Source of the DNA: JAUSIF01 sp040901465
GTDB taxonomy: Bacteria > Pseudomonadota > Alphaproteobacteria > Rhizobiales > Xanthobacteraceae
Assembly (NCBI GenBank): GCA_040901465.1
Contig: JBBDYN010000037.1
Span: forward strand, 1-64,000
DNA: 64,000 nucleotides
Reading direction: 5' to 3'
Of the stretch, positions 31,425-39,272 are shown piece after piece (positions within the stretch are counted from its first letter, which is position 1; the number at the start of each line of letters is the position of its first letter). Both the position numbers and the translations under genes were made by a program. The notes under the pieces are model-generated. The model made no database searches and was not told the DNA's origin. It worked only from the letters and a program-made list of their open reading frames with translations.

Positions 31425-33503
31425 TCACTCCGCCGCCTCCCGCAGCTTGCCGGCCGCGAGCGCCGAACATTCGGCCATGGTCGCTGAAGCGCGCGTGATC
31501 GGATTAGTGAGATAGAAGTCGGCGATCGCGGCGCGGAACGGCGCCTTGTCGATCTTGCCGGCGCGCGCGGCGAGCTTCCTCACGTCGCTCGCGTCCGCCA
31601 ACGTGATTTCGTCGATCAATGCAAGATTCGGATGCTTCTCGAACAGCGCGCGCCGCAATTCGGGAAGCGAGTCATAGCGGAGCCGCGCGCCGAGCGCGTC
31701 CGAGAGAGCGCGCAGGATCGCCCAGTCTTCACGCGCATCGCCCGGCGGGAACGCGGCGCGGTTCGCCATCTGCGGCCGGCCTTCGGTGTTCACGTAGATC
31801 GCGGACTTCTCGGTATACGCGGCGCCCGGCAGGATGACATCGGCACGGTGGGTACCGCGGTCTCCGTGCGTGCCGAGATAGACGACGAATGCCCCGTCCG
31901 GCACTTCAATCTCGTCCGCGCCAAGGAGGAACAGCACATCGAGCACTCCCGACTGCAACATGCTGGCGACGTCGAGCCCGCCCTTTTCCGGCACCGCACC
32001 GACGTCAAGCGCGCCGACGCGCGAGGCCGCCGTGTGCAGCACCGAGAAACCGTTCCAGTCGTCCGTGAGCATCCCGCGCTCGACCGCGATCCTCGCCGCG
32101 AGCGAAAGCATCGCCTCGCCGTCGGGCCGCGCGAGCGCGCCCTGGCCGACGATCAGCATCGGCCGCTCGGCCTTCTTCAGCACATCGCTGAACGGATGGC
32201 TGCCGGTCGCAATCTCATTGAGGGTTTCCGGCCCCGCGCCGAGATAGTGCGAAGCATAGGTGAGGTCGGCCGGCTCGCCGATCGTTCCGACCTCGAATGT
32301 GCCGCGCAGCCAGCGCTTGCGGATGCGCGCGTTGAGCACCGCCGCCTCGCGCCGCGGATTGGCGCCGACGAGCAGCAGCGCGCCCGCGTTTTCGATCCCG
32401 GCAATTCCCGCATTGAAAAGATAGCTCGCCCGGCCGAGCGCAGGATCGAGTGCAGCGCCATCCTGCCGACAATCGAGGTTCGGCGAGCCCAAGCGTCCGA
32501 TCAAGTCCTTGATGGAAAAGGCTTCTTCGACGCTGGCGAGATCGCCGACGATCGCCCCGATCCGGCCCGCGTCCGCGCGTTTCACCCGCTCCGCAATCTT
32601 GTCGAACGCCTCACTCCACGTCGCCGAGCGCAGGCGCCCGTTCTCGCGCACATAGGGACGGTCAAGCCGCTGCGTGCGCAGCCCGTCCCACACGAAGCGC
32701 GTCTTGTCGGAAATCCATTCCTCATTCACGTTTTCGTTCGTGCGCGGGAGAATCCGTTGCACTTCGCGCCCGCGCGTGTCGACGCGGATGTTGCAGCCGA
32801 CCGCGTCCATTACGTCGATCGACTCCGTCTTAATAAGCTCCCACGGCCGCGCCTGAAACGCATAGGGTTTCGACGTGAGCGCGCCCACCGGGCAAAGATC
32901 GATCACGTTCCCCTGCAGCTCTGACTTCATCGCGTGCTCGAGGTAAGTCGTGATCTCCATGTCCTCGCCGCGGCCGATCGCGCCGAGCTCCGGCACGCCG
33001 GCCACCTCGGTCGCGAAGCGGACGCAGCGCGTGCAGTGGATGCAGCGCGTCATAATCGTCTTCACGAGCGGCCCGAGATATTTGTCTTCGACCGCCCGCT
33101 TGTTGTCGGCGTAGCGCGAGGAATCCATGCCATAGGCCATGGCCTGGTCCTGCAGATCGCATTCGCCGCCCTGATCGCAGATCGGGCAATCGAGCGGATG
33201 ATTGATCAGCAGGAACTCCATCACGCCTTCGCGCGCCTTCTTAACCATCGGCGTCTTCGTATTGACGACCGGCGGCTCCCCCTTCGGCCCCGGCCGGCAG
33301 TCGCGCACGCCCCATGCGCAGGAGGCGACCGGCTTGGGCGAGCCCACGAGCTCGACGAGGCACATGCGGCAGTTGCCGGCGATCGAGAGCCGGTCGTGGA
33401 AGCAGAAGCGCGGAATTTCAGCCCCCGCCGCCTCGCACGCCTGCAGGAGCGTGAATTCGGGCGGTACGTCGATCTCCTTGCCGTCGACGATGAGCTTGGT
33501 CAT
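31425..33503 (-). CDS. nuoG: NADH-quinone oxidoreductase subunit G
   Basis: NuoG is the large iron-sulfur subunit of the NADH module. The 692-residue protein has an N-terminal [2Fe-2S] domain (C34, C45, C48, C62), the cysteine motif HPLDCPICDQGGECDLQDQ, the [4Fe-4S] motif CIHCTRCVRF and a molybdopterin-oxidoreductase-like C-terminal domain without a cofactor-binding function. Its length matches alphaproteobacterial and mitochondrial homologues rather than the longer E. coli protein. Confidence 0.97.
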   Translation of the reverse strand: MTKLIVDGKEIDVPPEFTLLQACEAAGAEIPRFCFHDRLSIAGNCRMCLVELVGSPKPVASCAWGVRDCRPGPKGEPPVVNTKTPMVKKAREGVMEFLLINHPLDCPICDQGGECDLQDQAMAYGMDSSRYADNKRAVEDKYLGPLVKTIMTRCIHCTRCVRFATEVAGVPELGAIGRGEDMEITTYLEHAMKSELQGNVIDLCPVGALTSKPYAFQARPWELIKTESIDVMDAVGCNIRVDTRGREVQRILPRTNENVNEEWISDKTRFVWDGLRTQRLDRPYVRENGRLRSATWSEAFDKIAERVKRADAGRIGAIVGDLASVEEAFSIKDLIGRLGSPNLDCRQDGAALDPALGRASYLFNAGIAGIENAGALLLVGANPRREAAVLNARIRKRWLRGTFEVGTIGEPADLTYASHYLGAGPETLNEIATGSHPFSDVLKKAERPMLIVGQGALARPDGEAMLSLAARIAVERGMLTDDWNGFSVLHTAASRVGALDVGAVPEKGGLDVASMLQSGVLDVLFLLGADEIEVPDGAFVVYLGTHGDRGTHRADVILPGAAYTEKSAIYVNTEGRPQMANRAAFPPGDAREDWAILRALSDALGARLRYDSLPELRRALFEKHPNLALIDEITLADASDVRKLAARAGKIDKAPFRAAIADFYLTNPITRASATMAECSALAAGKLREAAE

Positions 33504-33524
33504 GTCAGTATTGCACTCGCTCCG

Positions 33525-34004
33525 TCACGCGCACCGCGCGGTCTTCCACAATTGTGCGGCCGGCAGGCTCTCCCATCCGAAGGCATTGTCGCTCTGCCCA
33601 TGCTGCTTCAAGTGATCGAGACGTTCGATCGCTTCCTGCACCGTGGGCCGATGCCCGGCTGGAACCCACCACATTACGAAATACTGGCCCTCCAAGTGCT
33701 CGAACCACTCGGTGCGGCGACCATAGAATCGCTTGTGCACTGTCTGCCAGACGAAATGCTCCAGCGCCTCCGCGCTTTCCCAGACCGACAGGTTGATCGC
33801 CATCCGCGGATCGCTCTCATAGGGGCGCGTGTCGGTGGCGTTGCCGCTGGCGTCCTGGTAGCGCCAGACGAATCCCGGCATGCGCTCGGCGAGGAGATTC
33901 ACGAGCTCAAGGCTGTCGACGAAGTCGGCCATCCGCGGATCGCCCACCTCGTAGCGCAGGCGACCGATGTTGAGCTGAGCGAGATGACGTCCACTGTCTT
34001 TCAT
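33525..34004 (-). CDS. DUF3291 domain protein inside the complex I operon
   Basis: This 159-residue protein fits DUF3291, a small predicted alpha/beta-barrel family (dimeric-barrel-like) of unknown function. It has HLAQLNIGRLRYEVGDPRMA, aromatic-rich SVWESAEALEHFVWQTVHK and YFVMWWVPAGHRPTVQEAIE. I chose the ATG at 34004; a start at 34076 would take in repeat sequence (MDCRVKPGND), a common mis-start in these genomes. It lies between nuoF and nuoG, 21 bp upstream of nuoG, and is not a complex I subunit. Its link to respiration is unknown; it may be a passenger. Confidence 0.8.
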   Translation of the reverse strand: MKDSGRHLAQLNIGRLRYEVGDPRMADFVDSLELVNLLAERMPGFVWRYQDASGNATDTRPYESDPRMAINLSVWESAEALEHFVWQTVHKRFYGRRTEWFEHLEGQYFVMWWVPAGHRPTVQEAIERLDHLKQHGQSDNAFGWESLPAAQLWKTARCA

Positions 34005-34012
34005 CGTCCTGT

Positions 34013-34035
34013 CCTCACTCCGCCACCCGCAACGG
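34013..34035 (-). repeat. Decayed copy of the nuoF 3' end
   Basis: CCTCACTCCGCC-ACCCGCAACGGCTCC matches 34168-34197 (CCTCACTCCGCCGCCACGCGCACCGGCTCC) with a 3-base gap and two mismatches. On the minus strand it still reads E-P-L-R-V-A-E-stop, against E-P-V-R-V-A-A-E-stop for NuoF itself. The insert between the two copies holds the palindrome at 34047-34135. The match runs a few bases past 34035. Confidence 0.7.
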
Positions 34036-34046
34036 CTCCCCCAATT

Positions 34047-34135
34047 GTCATTGCCGGGCTTGACCCGGCAATCCATGGGGCCGTGCGACGAGTTGCGGAT
34101 GCTGCGTGGATGCCCGGGTCAAGCCCGGGCATGAC
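34047..34135. repeat. Intergenic palindromic element between nuoF and the DUF3291 gene
   Basis: About 89 bp. Left arm GTCATTGCCGGGCTTGACCC, right arm GGGTCAAGCCCGGGCATGAC. It is a canonical GGGCTTGACCC family unit with both arms well conserved. It is bracketed by the two copies of the nuoF gene end. Confidence 0.88.
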
Positions 34136-34169
34136 GGGAGAGTTTGTGGCTCGCGTCTCTCTCATGGCC

Positions 34170-35474
34170 TCACTCCGCCGCCACGCGCACCGGCTCCGGG
34201 TGCGGGTTCGCGGAATATTGGTCGATGCGCCGCTCGATCTCGGGACGGAAATGCCGCAGGAGACCCTGCACCGGCCACGCAGCGCCGTCGCCGAACGCAC
34301 AGATCGTGTGACCCTCGATTTGCTTCGACACGTCGAACAGCAGATCGATCTCGCGCTTATGCGCGCGTCCTTCGGCCATGCGCGTGAGCACGCGCCACAT
34401 CCACCCGACGCCCTCGCGGCACGGCGTGCACTGCCCGCAGCTCTCGTGCTTGTAGAAATAGGCAATCCGCGCCATCGCCTTCACGATGTCGGTGGACCTG
34501 TCCATCACGATCACGGCGGCGGTGCCGAGACTCGACTTCACCGACAGGCACCCGTCGAAATCCATTGGCAGCGTCTCGCACAGACCGGCCGGTACGAGCG
34601 GCATCGACGATCCGCCGGGGATCACCGCGAGCAGATTGTCCCAGCCGCCGCGCACGCCGCCCGCGTGCTTCTCCAGCAACTCCCGCAACGGAATGCCCAT
34701 CACCTCTTCCACGGTGCACGGCCGCTCTACGTGGCCGGAAATGCAGAAGAGCTTGGGACCGGTGTTGTTCGGCCGGCCGATCGAGGCAAACCAAGCCGCG
34801 CCGCGGCGGCAGATGTCGGGCACGTCGGCGATCGTCTCGACATTGTTCACGGTCGTGGGGCAGCCATAGAGCCCGACATTCGCCGGAAACGGCGGCTTCA
34901 GCCGCGGCTGGCCCTTCTTGCCTTCCAGGCTTTCGAGCAGCGCCGTCTCCTCGCCGCAGATGTAGGCGCCGGCGCCGTGGTGTACATAGAGATCGAAGTC
35001 GAACCCGGAGCCACACGCGTTCTTGCCGAGGAGATTCGCTTCGTATGCCTGGTCGATCGCCGCCTGCAGCCGCTCGCGCTCGCGGATGAACTCGCCGCGG
35101 ATATAGATGTAGCCGGCGTTCGCGCCCATGGCGAAGCCCGCGATCAGGCAGCCCTCCACGAGTAGATGCGGGTCGTGCCGCATGATCTCGCGGTCCTTGC
35201 AGGTGCCGGGCTCTGACTCGTCCGCGTTCACCACGAGATAGCTCGGCCGGCCGTCCGATTGCTTCGGCATGAACGACCATTTGAGGCCTGCGGGAAATCC
35301 GGCGCCGCCGCGGCCGCGCAGGCCGGAGGTCTTCACCTCGTTGATGATCCAGTCGCGGCCCTTTTCCAGGATCGCCTTGGTGCCGTCCCAGGCGCCGCGC
35401 GCACGCGCGCCCTCGAGGCCCCAGTCCTCGAAGCCGTAGAGGTTCTGATAGATGCGATCCTTGTCCGCGAGCAT
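34170..35474 (-). CDS. nuoF: NADH-quinone oxidoreductase subunit F
   Basis: NuoF binds NADH and FMN and holds cluster N3. The 434-residue protein shows the FMN/NADH site GLRGRGGAGFPAGLKW, the second glycine-rich region GAGAYICGEETALLESLEG and the [4Fe-4S] motif ESCGQCTPCREG. The last codons (EPVRVAAE) are the ones duplicated further downstream. Confidence 0.97.
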   Translation of the reverse strand: MLADKDRIYQNLYGFEDWGLEGARARGAWDGTKAILEKGRDWIINEVKTSGLRGRGGAGFPAGLKWSFMPKQSDGRPSYLVVNADESEPGTCKDREIMRHDPHLLVEGCLIAGFAMGANAGYIYIRGEFIRERERLQAAIDQAYEANLLGKNACGSGFDFDLYVHHGAGAYICGEETALLESLEGKKGQPRLKPPFPANVGLYGCPTTVNNVETIADVPDICRRGAAWFASIGRPNNTGPKLFCISGHVERPCTVEEVMGIPLRELLEKHAGGVRGGWDNLLAVIPGGSSMPLVPAGLCETLPMDFDGCLSVKSSLGTAAVIVMDRSTDIVKAMARIAYFYKHESCGQCTPCREGVGWMWRVLTRMAEGRAHKREIDLLFDVSKQIEGHTICAFGDGAAWPVQGLLRHFRPEIERRIDQYSANPHPEPVRVAAE

Positions 35475-35482
35475 CAGAAGCT

Positions 35483-35612
35483 CTCCTTCCCTCCCTCTGG
35501 AAGGGGGAGGGTCGCCGAGCGACGCGAGGCGGGGGGGGGGCCACGTGCAAGCAGACCCCCACCCGGCTCGCCGTTAACGCGGCTCGCCACCCTCCCCCTT
35601 TCAGGGGGACGG
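35483..35612. repeat. C-rich/G-rich hairpin repeat between nuoE and nuoF
   Basis: It has hairpins of the type CCCTCC...GGAGGG (about 35489-35511) and CCCTCCCCCTTTCAGGGGG (about 35590-35608), and a run of ten G at 35531-35540. The sequence resembles 61-140 in the fabZ-lpxA insert. It is a second repeat family, distinct from the GGGCTTGACCC palindromes. Length calls in the G-run deserve caution. Confidence 0.7.
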
Positions 35613-35646
35613 AAAACAGGAGATCGCCGCCTGCCTACAAACATCG

Positions 35647-36255
35647 TCACGCCTTTGCCGGCTTGAGCGTGGTTGGTCCGCCGACCGGCGCGGAGAATTG
35701 CCGGTCGATCTGCGGTCCGGGTTTCGGCGCCTTGCCCGCCGCCAGTGCGTCGATAATCTTCTCGAAGCTCTCCGGCGTCAGGTCCTCGTAATAGTCGGCG
35801 TTGATCTGCACCATCGGCGCATTTACGCAAGCGCCGAGGCACTCAACCTCGATCCAAGAGAATTTCTTGTCGGTGGAGACGTGATGCTCTTCGCCGATCC
35901 GACGCTTGCAGACCTTCTTGAGGTCTTCAGCACCGCGCAGCATGCAGGGCGTGGTGCCGCAAAGCTGTACGAGGAATTTGCCCACGGGCTTAAGCTGAAA
36001 CATTGTGTAGAAGGTCGCCACCTCGAGCACGCGGATCTGCGCCACGCCGAGGAGATTAGCGACGTAGCGGATCGCAGGCTCCGGCACCCAGCCGCCGTGC
36101 TGCTCCTGCGCGCGCCACAGGATCGGGATCACCGTCGACGCCTGCCGGCCGGGCGGATATTTCTCCATCTGCTGCTTCGCCCAGACGAGATTCTCCGGCG
36201 TGAAGGAAAAGTCCTTCGGCTGGAGTTCGGGCGGCGCGAGTCGGCGAACGGCCAT
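35647..36255 (-). CDS. nuoE: NADH-quinone oxidoreductase subunit E
   Basis: NuoE holds [2Fe-2S] cluster N1a in the NADH module. The 202-residue protein has ligands C99, C104, C139 and C143 in a thioredoxin-like fold. The C-terminal 35 residues (APKPGPQIDRQFSAP...) are a proline-rich tail usual in Alphaproteobacteria. Its ATG overlaps the TAA of a relic nuoD end as TAATG, which reveals the original nuoD-nuoE coupling. Confidence 0.96.
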   Translation of the reverse strand: MAVRRLAPPELQPKDFSFTPENLVWAKQQMEKYPPGRQASTVIPILWRAQEQHGGWVPEPAIRYVANLLGVAQIRVLEVATFYTMFQLKPVGKFLVQLCGTTPCMLRGAEDLKKVCKRRIGEEHHVSTDKKFSWIEVECLGACVNAPMVQINADYYEDLTPESFEKIIDALAAGKAPKPGPQIDRQFSAPVGGPTTLKPAKA

Positions 36256-36261
36256 TAGCGA

Positions 36262-36284
36262 TCCACCTCCCCGAACACGATGTC
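36262..36284 (-). repeat. Relic copy of the nuoD 3' end (23-bp exact direct repeat)
   Basis: The 23 bases are identical to 36468-36490. On the minus strand the reading frame continues to GEVDR and TAA at 36257-36255, immediately joined to the nuoE ATG. It looks like the original nuoD terminus. Confidence 0.88.
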
Positions 36285-36294
36285 ATCCAATTTC

Positions 36295-36441
36295 GTCATG
36301 CCCGGCCTTGTGCCGGGCATCCACGCCTTTGCCAGTTGCACGAAAGTCGTGGATGGCAACGCAACTCGGGCTTGCCCGAGTTGCGCACTTAAATTGCCCA
36401 AGTCGGATAAATCCGACTTGGGTGACAAGCCCGACCATGAC
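36295..36441. repeat. Composite palindromic element between nuoD and nuoE
   Basis: About 147 bp. The outer arms GTCATGCCCGGC and ACCATGAC belong to the GGGCTTGACCC family. Nested inside are two further perfect hairpins: GCAACTCGG-gcttg-CCGAGTTGC at 36361-36384 and CCCAAGTCGG-ataaat-CCGACTTGGG at 36397-36422. The whole is bracketed by the 23-bp duplication. Confidence 0.85.
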
Positions 36442-36460
36442 GGGAGCGTAAATGGCACCC

Positions 36461-37648
36461 TCACCGGTCCACCTCCCCGAACACGATGTCGATCGATCCC
36501 AGGATCGCCGAGACGTCCGCGAGCATGTGACCGCGCGTGAGAAAGTCCATCGCCTGCAAATGCGCGAAGCTGGGCGCGCGGATCTTGCAGCGATACGGCT
36601 TATTGCTCCCGTCGGCCACGAGATAGACGCCGAACTCGCCCTTCGGCGCTTCCACCGCGGCGTACACCTCGCCGGCGGGCACGTGGTAGCCCTCGGTGTA
36701 GAGCTTGAAATGGTGGATCAACGCTTCCATCGAGCGCTTCATCTCGCCCCGCTTCGGCGGCACCACCTTGTTGTCCTTCACACTGACTGGCCCCGCGCCT
36801 TCCGGGCTGCGGAGCTTCGCGATGCACTGCTTCATGATCTTGTTCGACTGCCGCATCTCTTCCATGCGGATCAGGTAGCGGTCGTAGCAGTCGCCGTTCT
36901 TGCCGACCGGAATATCGAAATCGAGCTCGGAATAGCATTCGTAGGGCTGCGCCTTGCGCAAATCCCACGCTGCGCCCGAGCCGCGCACCATGACGCCGGA
37001 AAATCCCCAGGCCCAGGCATCGTCGAGCGAGACCACGCCGATATCGACGTTGCGCTGCTTGAAGATGCGGTTGTCGGTGAGCAGCCCCTCGATGTCGTCG
37101 CACACCTTTGGGAAATTGTCGCAGAAGACCTCGATGTCATCGATAAGCTTCGGCGGCAAATCCTGATGCACCCCGCCGGTGCGGAAGTAGGCCGCGTGCA
37201 TGCGCGACCCCGAGGCGCGCTCATAAAACACCATGAGCTTCTCGCGCTCTTCGAAGCCCCAGAGCGGCGGCGTCAACGCGCCCACGTCCATCGCCTGCGT
37301 CGTCACGTTCAGGAGATGCGACAAGAGCCGGCCGATCTCGGAATAGAGCACGCGGATCAATTGCGCGCGCCTCGGCACCTCAAGGCCGAGCAACTTCTCG
37401 ATCGCAAGGCAGAACGCGTGCTCCTGATTCATCGGCGCGACATAGTCGAGCCGGTCGAAGTACGGGATCGCCTGCAGATAGGTCTTGTGCTCGATCAGCT
37501 TCTCGGTGCCGCGATGCAGGAGCCCGATATGCGGGTCGACGCGCTCGACGACTTCACCGTCGAGCTCGAGTACGAGGCGCAATACGCCGTGCGCGGCCGG
37601 ATGCTGCGGCCCAAAATTGATCTGGAAGTTGCGCTCGCCTTCGGCCAT
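36461..37648 (-). CDS. nuoD: NADH-quinone oxidoreductase subunit D
   Basis: NuoD (49-kDa subunit) lines the quinone site next to NuoB. From the ATG at 37648 it has 395 residues with FGPQHPAAHGVLRLVLELDG, the His/Tyr quinone-site region, and the C-terminal SIDIVFGEVDR. The start overlaps the stop of the thioesterase gene by one base (TGATG). The last codons are duplicated downstream at 36262-36284. An in-frame start 20 codons upstream overlaps the preceding gene and is rejected. Confidence 0.97.
   Translation of the reverse strand: MAEGERNFQINFGPQHPAAHGVLRLVLELDGEVVERVDPHIGLLHRGTEKLIEHKTYLQAIPYFDRLDYVAPMNQEHAFCLAIEKLLGLEVPRRAQLIRVLYSEIGRLLSHLLNVTTQAMDVGALTPPLWGFEEREKLMVFYERASGSRMHAAYFRTGGVHQDLPPKLIDDIEVFCDNFPKVCDDIEGLLTDNRIFKQRNVDIGVVSLDDAWAWGFSGVMVRGSGAAWDLRKAQPYECYSELDFDIPVGKNGDCYDRYLIRMEEMRQSNKIMKQCIAKLRSPEGAGPVSVKDNKVVPPKRGEMKRSMEALIHHFKLYTEGYHVPAGEVYAAVEAPKGEFGVYLVADGSNKPYRCKIRAPSFAHLQAMDFLTRGHMLADVSAILGSIDIVFGEVDR
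36468..36490 (-). repeat. Functional nuoD 3' end (partner of the 23-bp direct repeat)
   Basis: TCCACCTCCCCGAACACGATGTC type sequence within the last codons of nuoD, identical to 36262-36284 at a distance of 206 bp. The stop codon here is TGA at 36463-36461, whereas the relic copy runs to TAA. Confidence 0.88.
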
Positions 37649-38079
37649 CAGCGCGCTCCCGCCACCGCCTCGGCCTTCTCGGCCACCCGGGCATTGAAGC
37701 GATCCCACGCCACGACGAAACGCTCGTGACGCCCCTCGCCGATCAGATCGACGCCGTCATGCGCTTTCACCTTGAATGTGAGGCGGCGGCCGTCGACCGC
37801 CGTCACTTCGGCGTCGACCGTGACCGTGAGCCCGGGCGGCGTTGCGGCATTGTGGCTCACGTCCACGTGCACGCCGACGCTGCCTTCACCCGGATCGAGG
37901 TGCGGAGCCATCAGTTGGATGCAGGTCCACTCCATCAGGCCGACCATGTAGCCGGTCGCGAACACCGCCGGCATGGACTGGAACATGTCCGCTTCCGGAT
38001 AGAGATGCGGCACCGTCTTGTTCTCGGGTACTGCATAGGAAAAGCGATGCGTGACCCCGGGCTTGAGTGAGGGCTTCAT
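37648..38079 (-). CDS. FlK-type hotdog thioesterase between nuoC and nuoD
   Basis: This 143-residue protein closely resembles the fluoroacetyl-CoA thioesterase FlK of Streptomyces cattleya in length and motifs: HLYPEADMF, FATGYMVGLMEWTC, MAPHLDPGEGS, HNAATPPGLTVTV and HDGVDLIGEGRHER. The FlK catalytic residues Thr42, Glu50 and His76 are all present at the same numbers. The position of the FlK gate Phe36 appears to be Met36, so the substrate is probably a different short acyl-CoA. The gene overlaps nuoC by ATGA and nuoD by TGATG, so it is firmly inside the complex I operon. Function there is unknown. Confidence 0.85.
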   Translation of the reverse strand: MKPSLKPGVTHRFSYAVPENKTVPHLYPEADMFQSMPAVFATGYMVGLMEWTCIQLMAPHLDPGEGSVGVHVDVSHNAATPPGLTVTVDAEVTAVDGRRLTFKVKAHDGVDLIGEGRHERFVVAWDRFNARVAEKAEAVAGAR

Positions 38080-38702
38080 TCAGTCCCCTTCCCGTTCGCG
38101 GGCTTGTCGCCCTTCTCGTCGCCCGGCAGCACGTAATCCGTGCCTTCCCACGGCGAGAGGAAATCGAAATTGCGGAATTCCTGGGTGAGCCGCACCGGCT
38201 CATAGACGACGCGCTTCAATTCGTCGTCCCAGCGCACCTCGACGAAGCCCGTGAGCGGAAAATCCTTGCGCAGCGGGTAGCCCTCGAAGCCATAGTCAGT
38301 CAGCAGCCGCCGCAGCTCCGGATGATCGCTGAAGAGAATTCCGTAGAGGTCGTAGGCCTCGCGCTCGAACCAGTTGGCGCCCGGGAAAACCCGACAGAGC
38401 GAGGGCACCGGCGTTGCCTCGTCGGTCTGCACCTTGAGCCGGACGCGCAAATTCTGCTTCGGCGACAGCAGGTGATAGACCACGTCGAAACGCTTCTCGC
38501 GCGCCGGCCAGTCCACGCCGCAAATATCGATGACGCTGATGAACTGGCAACGCGGGTCCTCGCGCAGGAATTTCGCAACGGCGATGATTTTGCTCGCCTC
38601 GACATCGATCGTGAGCTCGCCGCGCTCGACGCGATAGCCGGCGGCGGCGTCCGCGAGCGCCTGCGTGACCTGCTCGCCGAGTTCGCGCAGCGTCTCTTCC
38701 AT
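38076..38702 (-). CDS. nuoC: NADH-quinone oxidoreductase subunit C
   Basis: NuoC (30-kDa subunit) is part of the connecting module near NuoD. The 208-residue protein has the signature WFEREAYDLYGILFSDHPEL and the Q-module segment DYGFEGYPLRKDFPLTGFVE. The C-terminus (LPGDEKGDKPANGKGTE) is a charged tail. Here nuoC is separate from nuoD, unlike the E. coli fusion. Confidence 0.97.
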   Translation of the reverse strand: MEETLRELGEQVTQALADAAAGYRVERGELTIDVEASKIIAVAKFLREDPRCQFISVIDICGVDWPAREKRFDVVYHLLSPKQNLRVRLKVQTDEATPVPSLCRVFPGANWFEREAYDLYGILFSDHPELRRLLTDYGFEGYPLRKDFPLTGFVEVRWDDELKRVVYEPVRLTQEFRNFDFLSPWEGTDYVLPGDEKGDKPANGKGTE

Positions 38703-38714
38703 GAAAATCCGGCC

Positions 38715-39272
38715 TCAGCGTTCGATCGTCCCGGTGCGGCGGATCTTCTTCTGCAAGAGCAGCACACCATAGACGAGGGCTTCCGCGGTCGGCGGGCAGC
38801 CCGGCACGTAGATGTCGACCGGCACGATGCGGTCGCAGCCGCGCACTACCGCGTAGGAATAGTGATAATAACCGCCGCCGTTCGCGCACGATCCCATCGA
38901 GATCACGTAGCGCGGCTCCGGCATCTGGTCGTAGACCTTGCGCAGCGCCGGCGCCATTTTGTTCGTGAGCGTGCCGGCAACGATCATCACGTCCGATTGT
39001 CGGGGCGATGCCCTCGGTGCGAAGCCGAAGCGCTCGAGATCGTAGCGCGGCATCGAGGCCTGCATCATCTCGACCGCGCAGCAGGCGAGCCCGAACGTCA
39101 TCCACATGAGCGAGCCGCTGCGCGCCCAGTTGATGAGATCGTCGGCGGTCGTGACCAGAAAGCCCTTATCGCCGAGTTCATCGCTGAGCCCCGAGAAAAA
39201 CGGATCCTCACCCTGCGTCACGCCGCCGGTGCGCGGGTCGATGATGCCCGTCGGCCGCTCGATCAATCCCAT
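38715..39272 (-). CDS. nuoB: NADH-quinone oxidoreductase subunit B
   Basis: NuoB carries cluster N2, the last electron donor to quinone. Cluster ligands C64, C65, C129 and C159 are visible in GLACCAVEMM, GSCANGGG and VPGCPPTAEAL. At 185 residues it has normal length. The start overlaps the nuoA end by 10 bp. Confidence 0.97.
   Translation of the reverse strand: MGLIERPTGIIDPRTGGVTQGEDPFFSGLSDELGDKGFLVTTADDLINWARSGSLMWMTFGLACCAVEMMQASMPRYDLERFGFAPRASPRQSDVMIVAGTLTNKMAPALRKVYDQMPEPRYVISMGSCANGGGYYHYSYAVVRGCDRIVPVDIYVPGCPPTAEALVYGVLLLQKKIRRTGTIER

Noticed and set aside
33525..34076. Longer start for the DUF3291 protein (MDCRVKPGND...)
   Set aside because: These residues are translated palindrome sequence; the same peptide type appears wherever the GGGCTTGACCC repeat is read in this frame.
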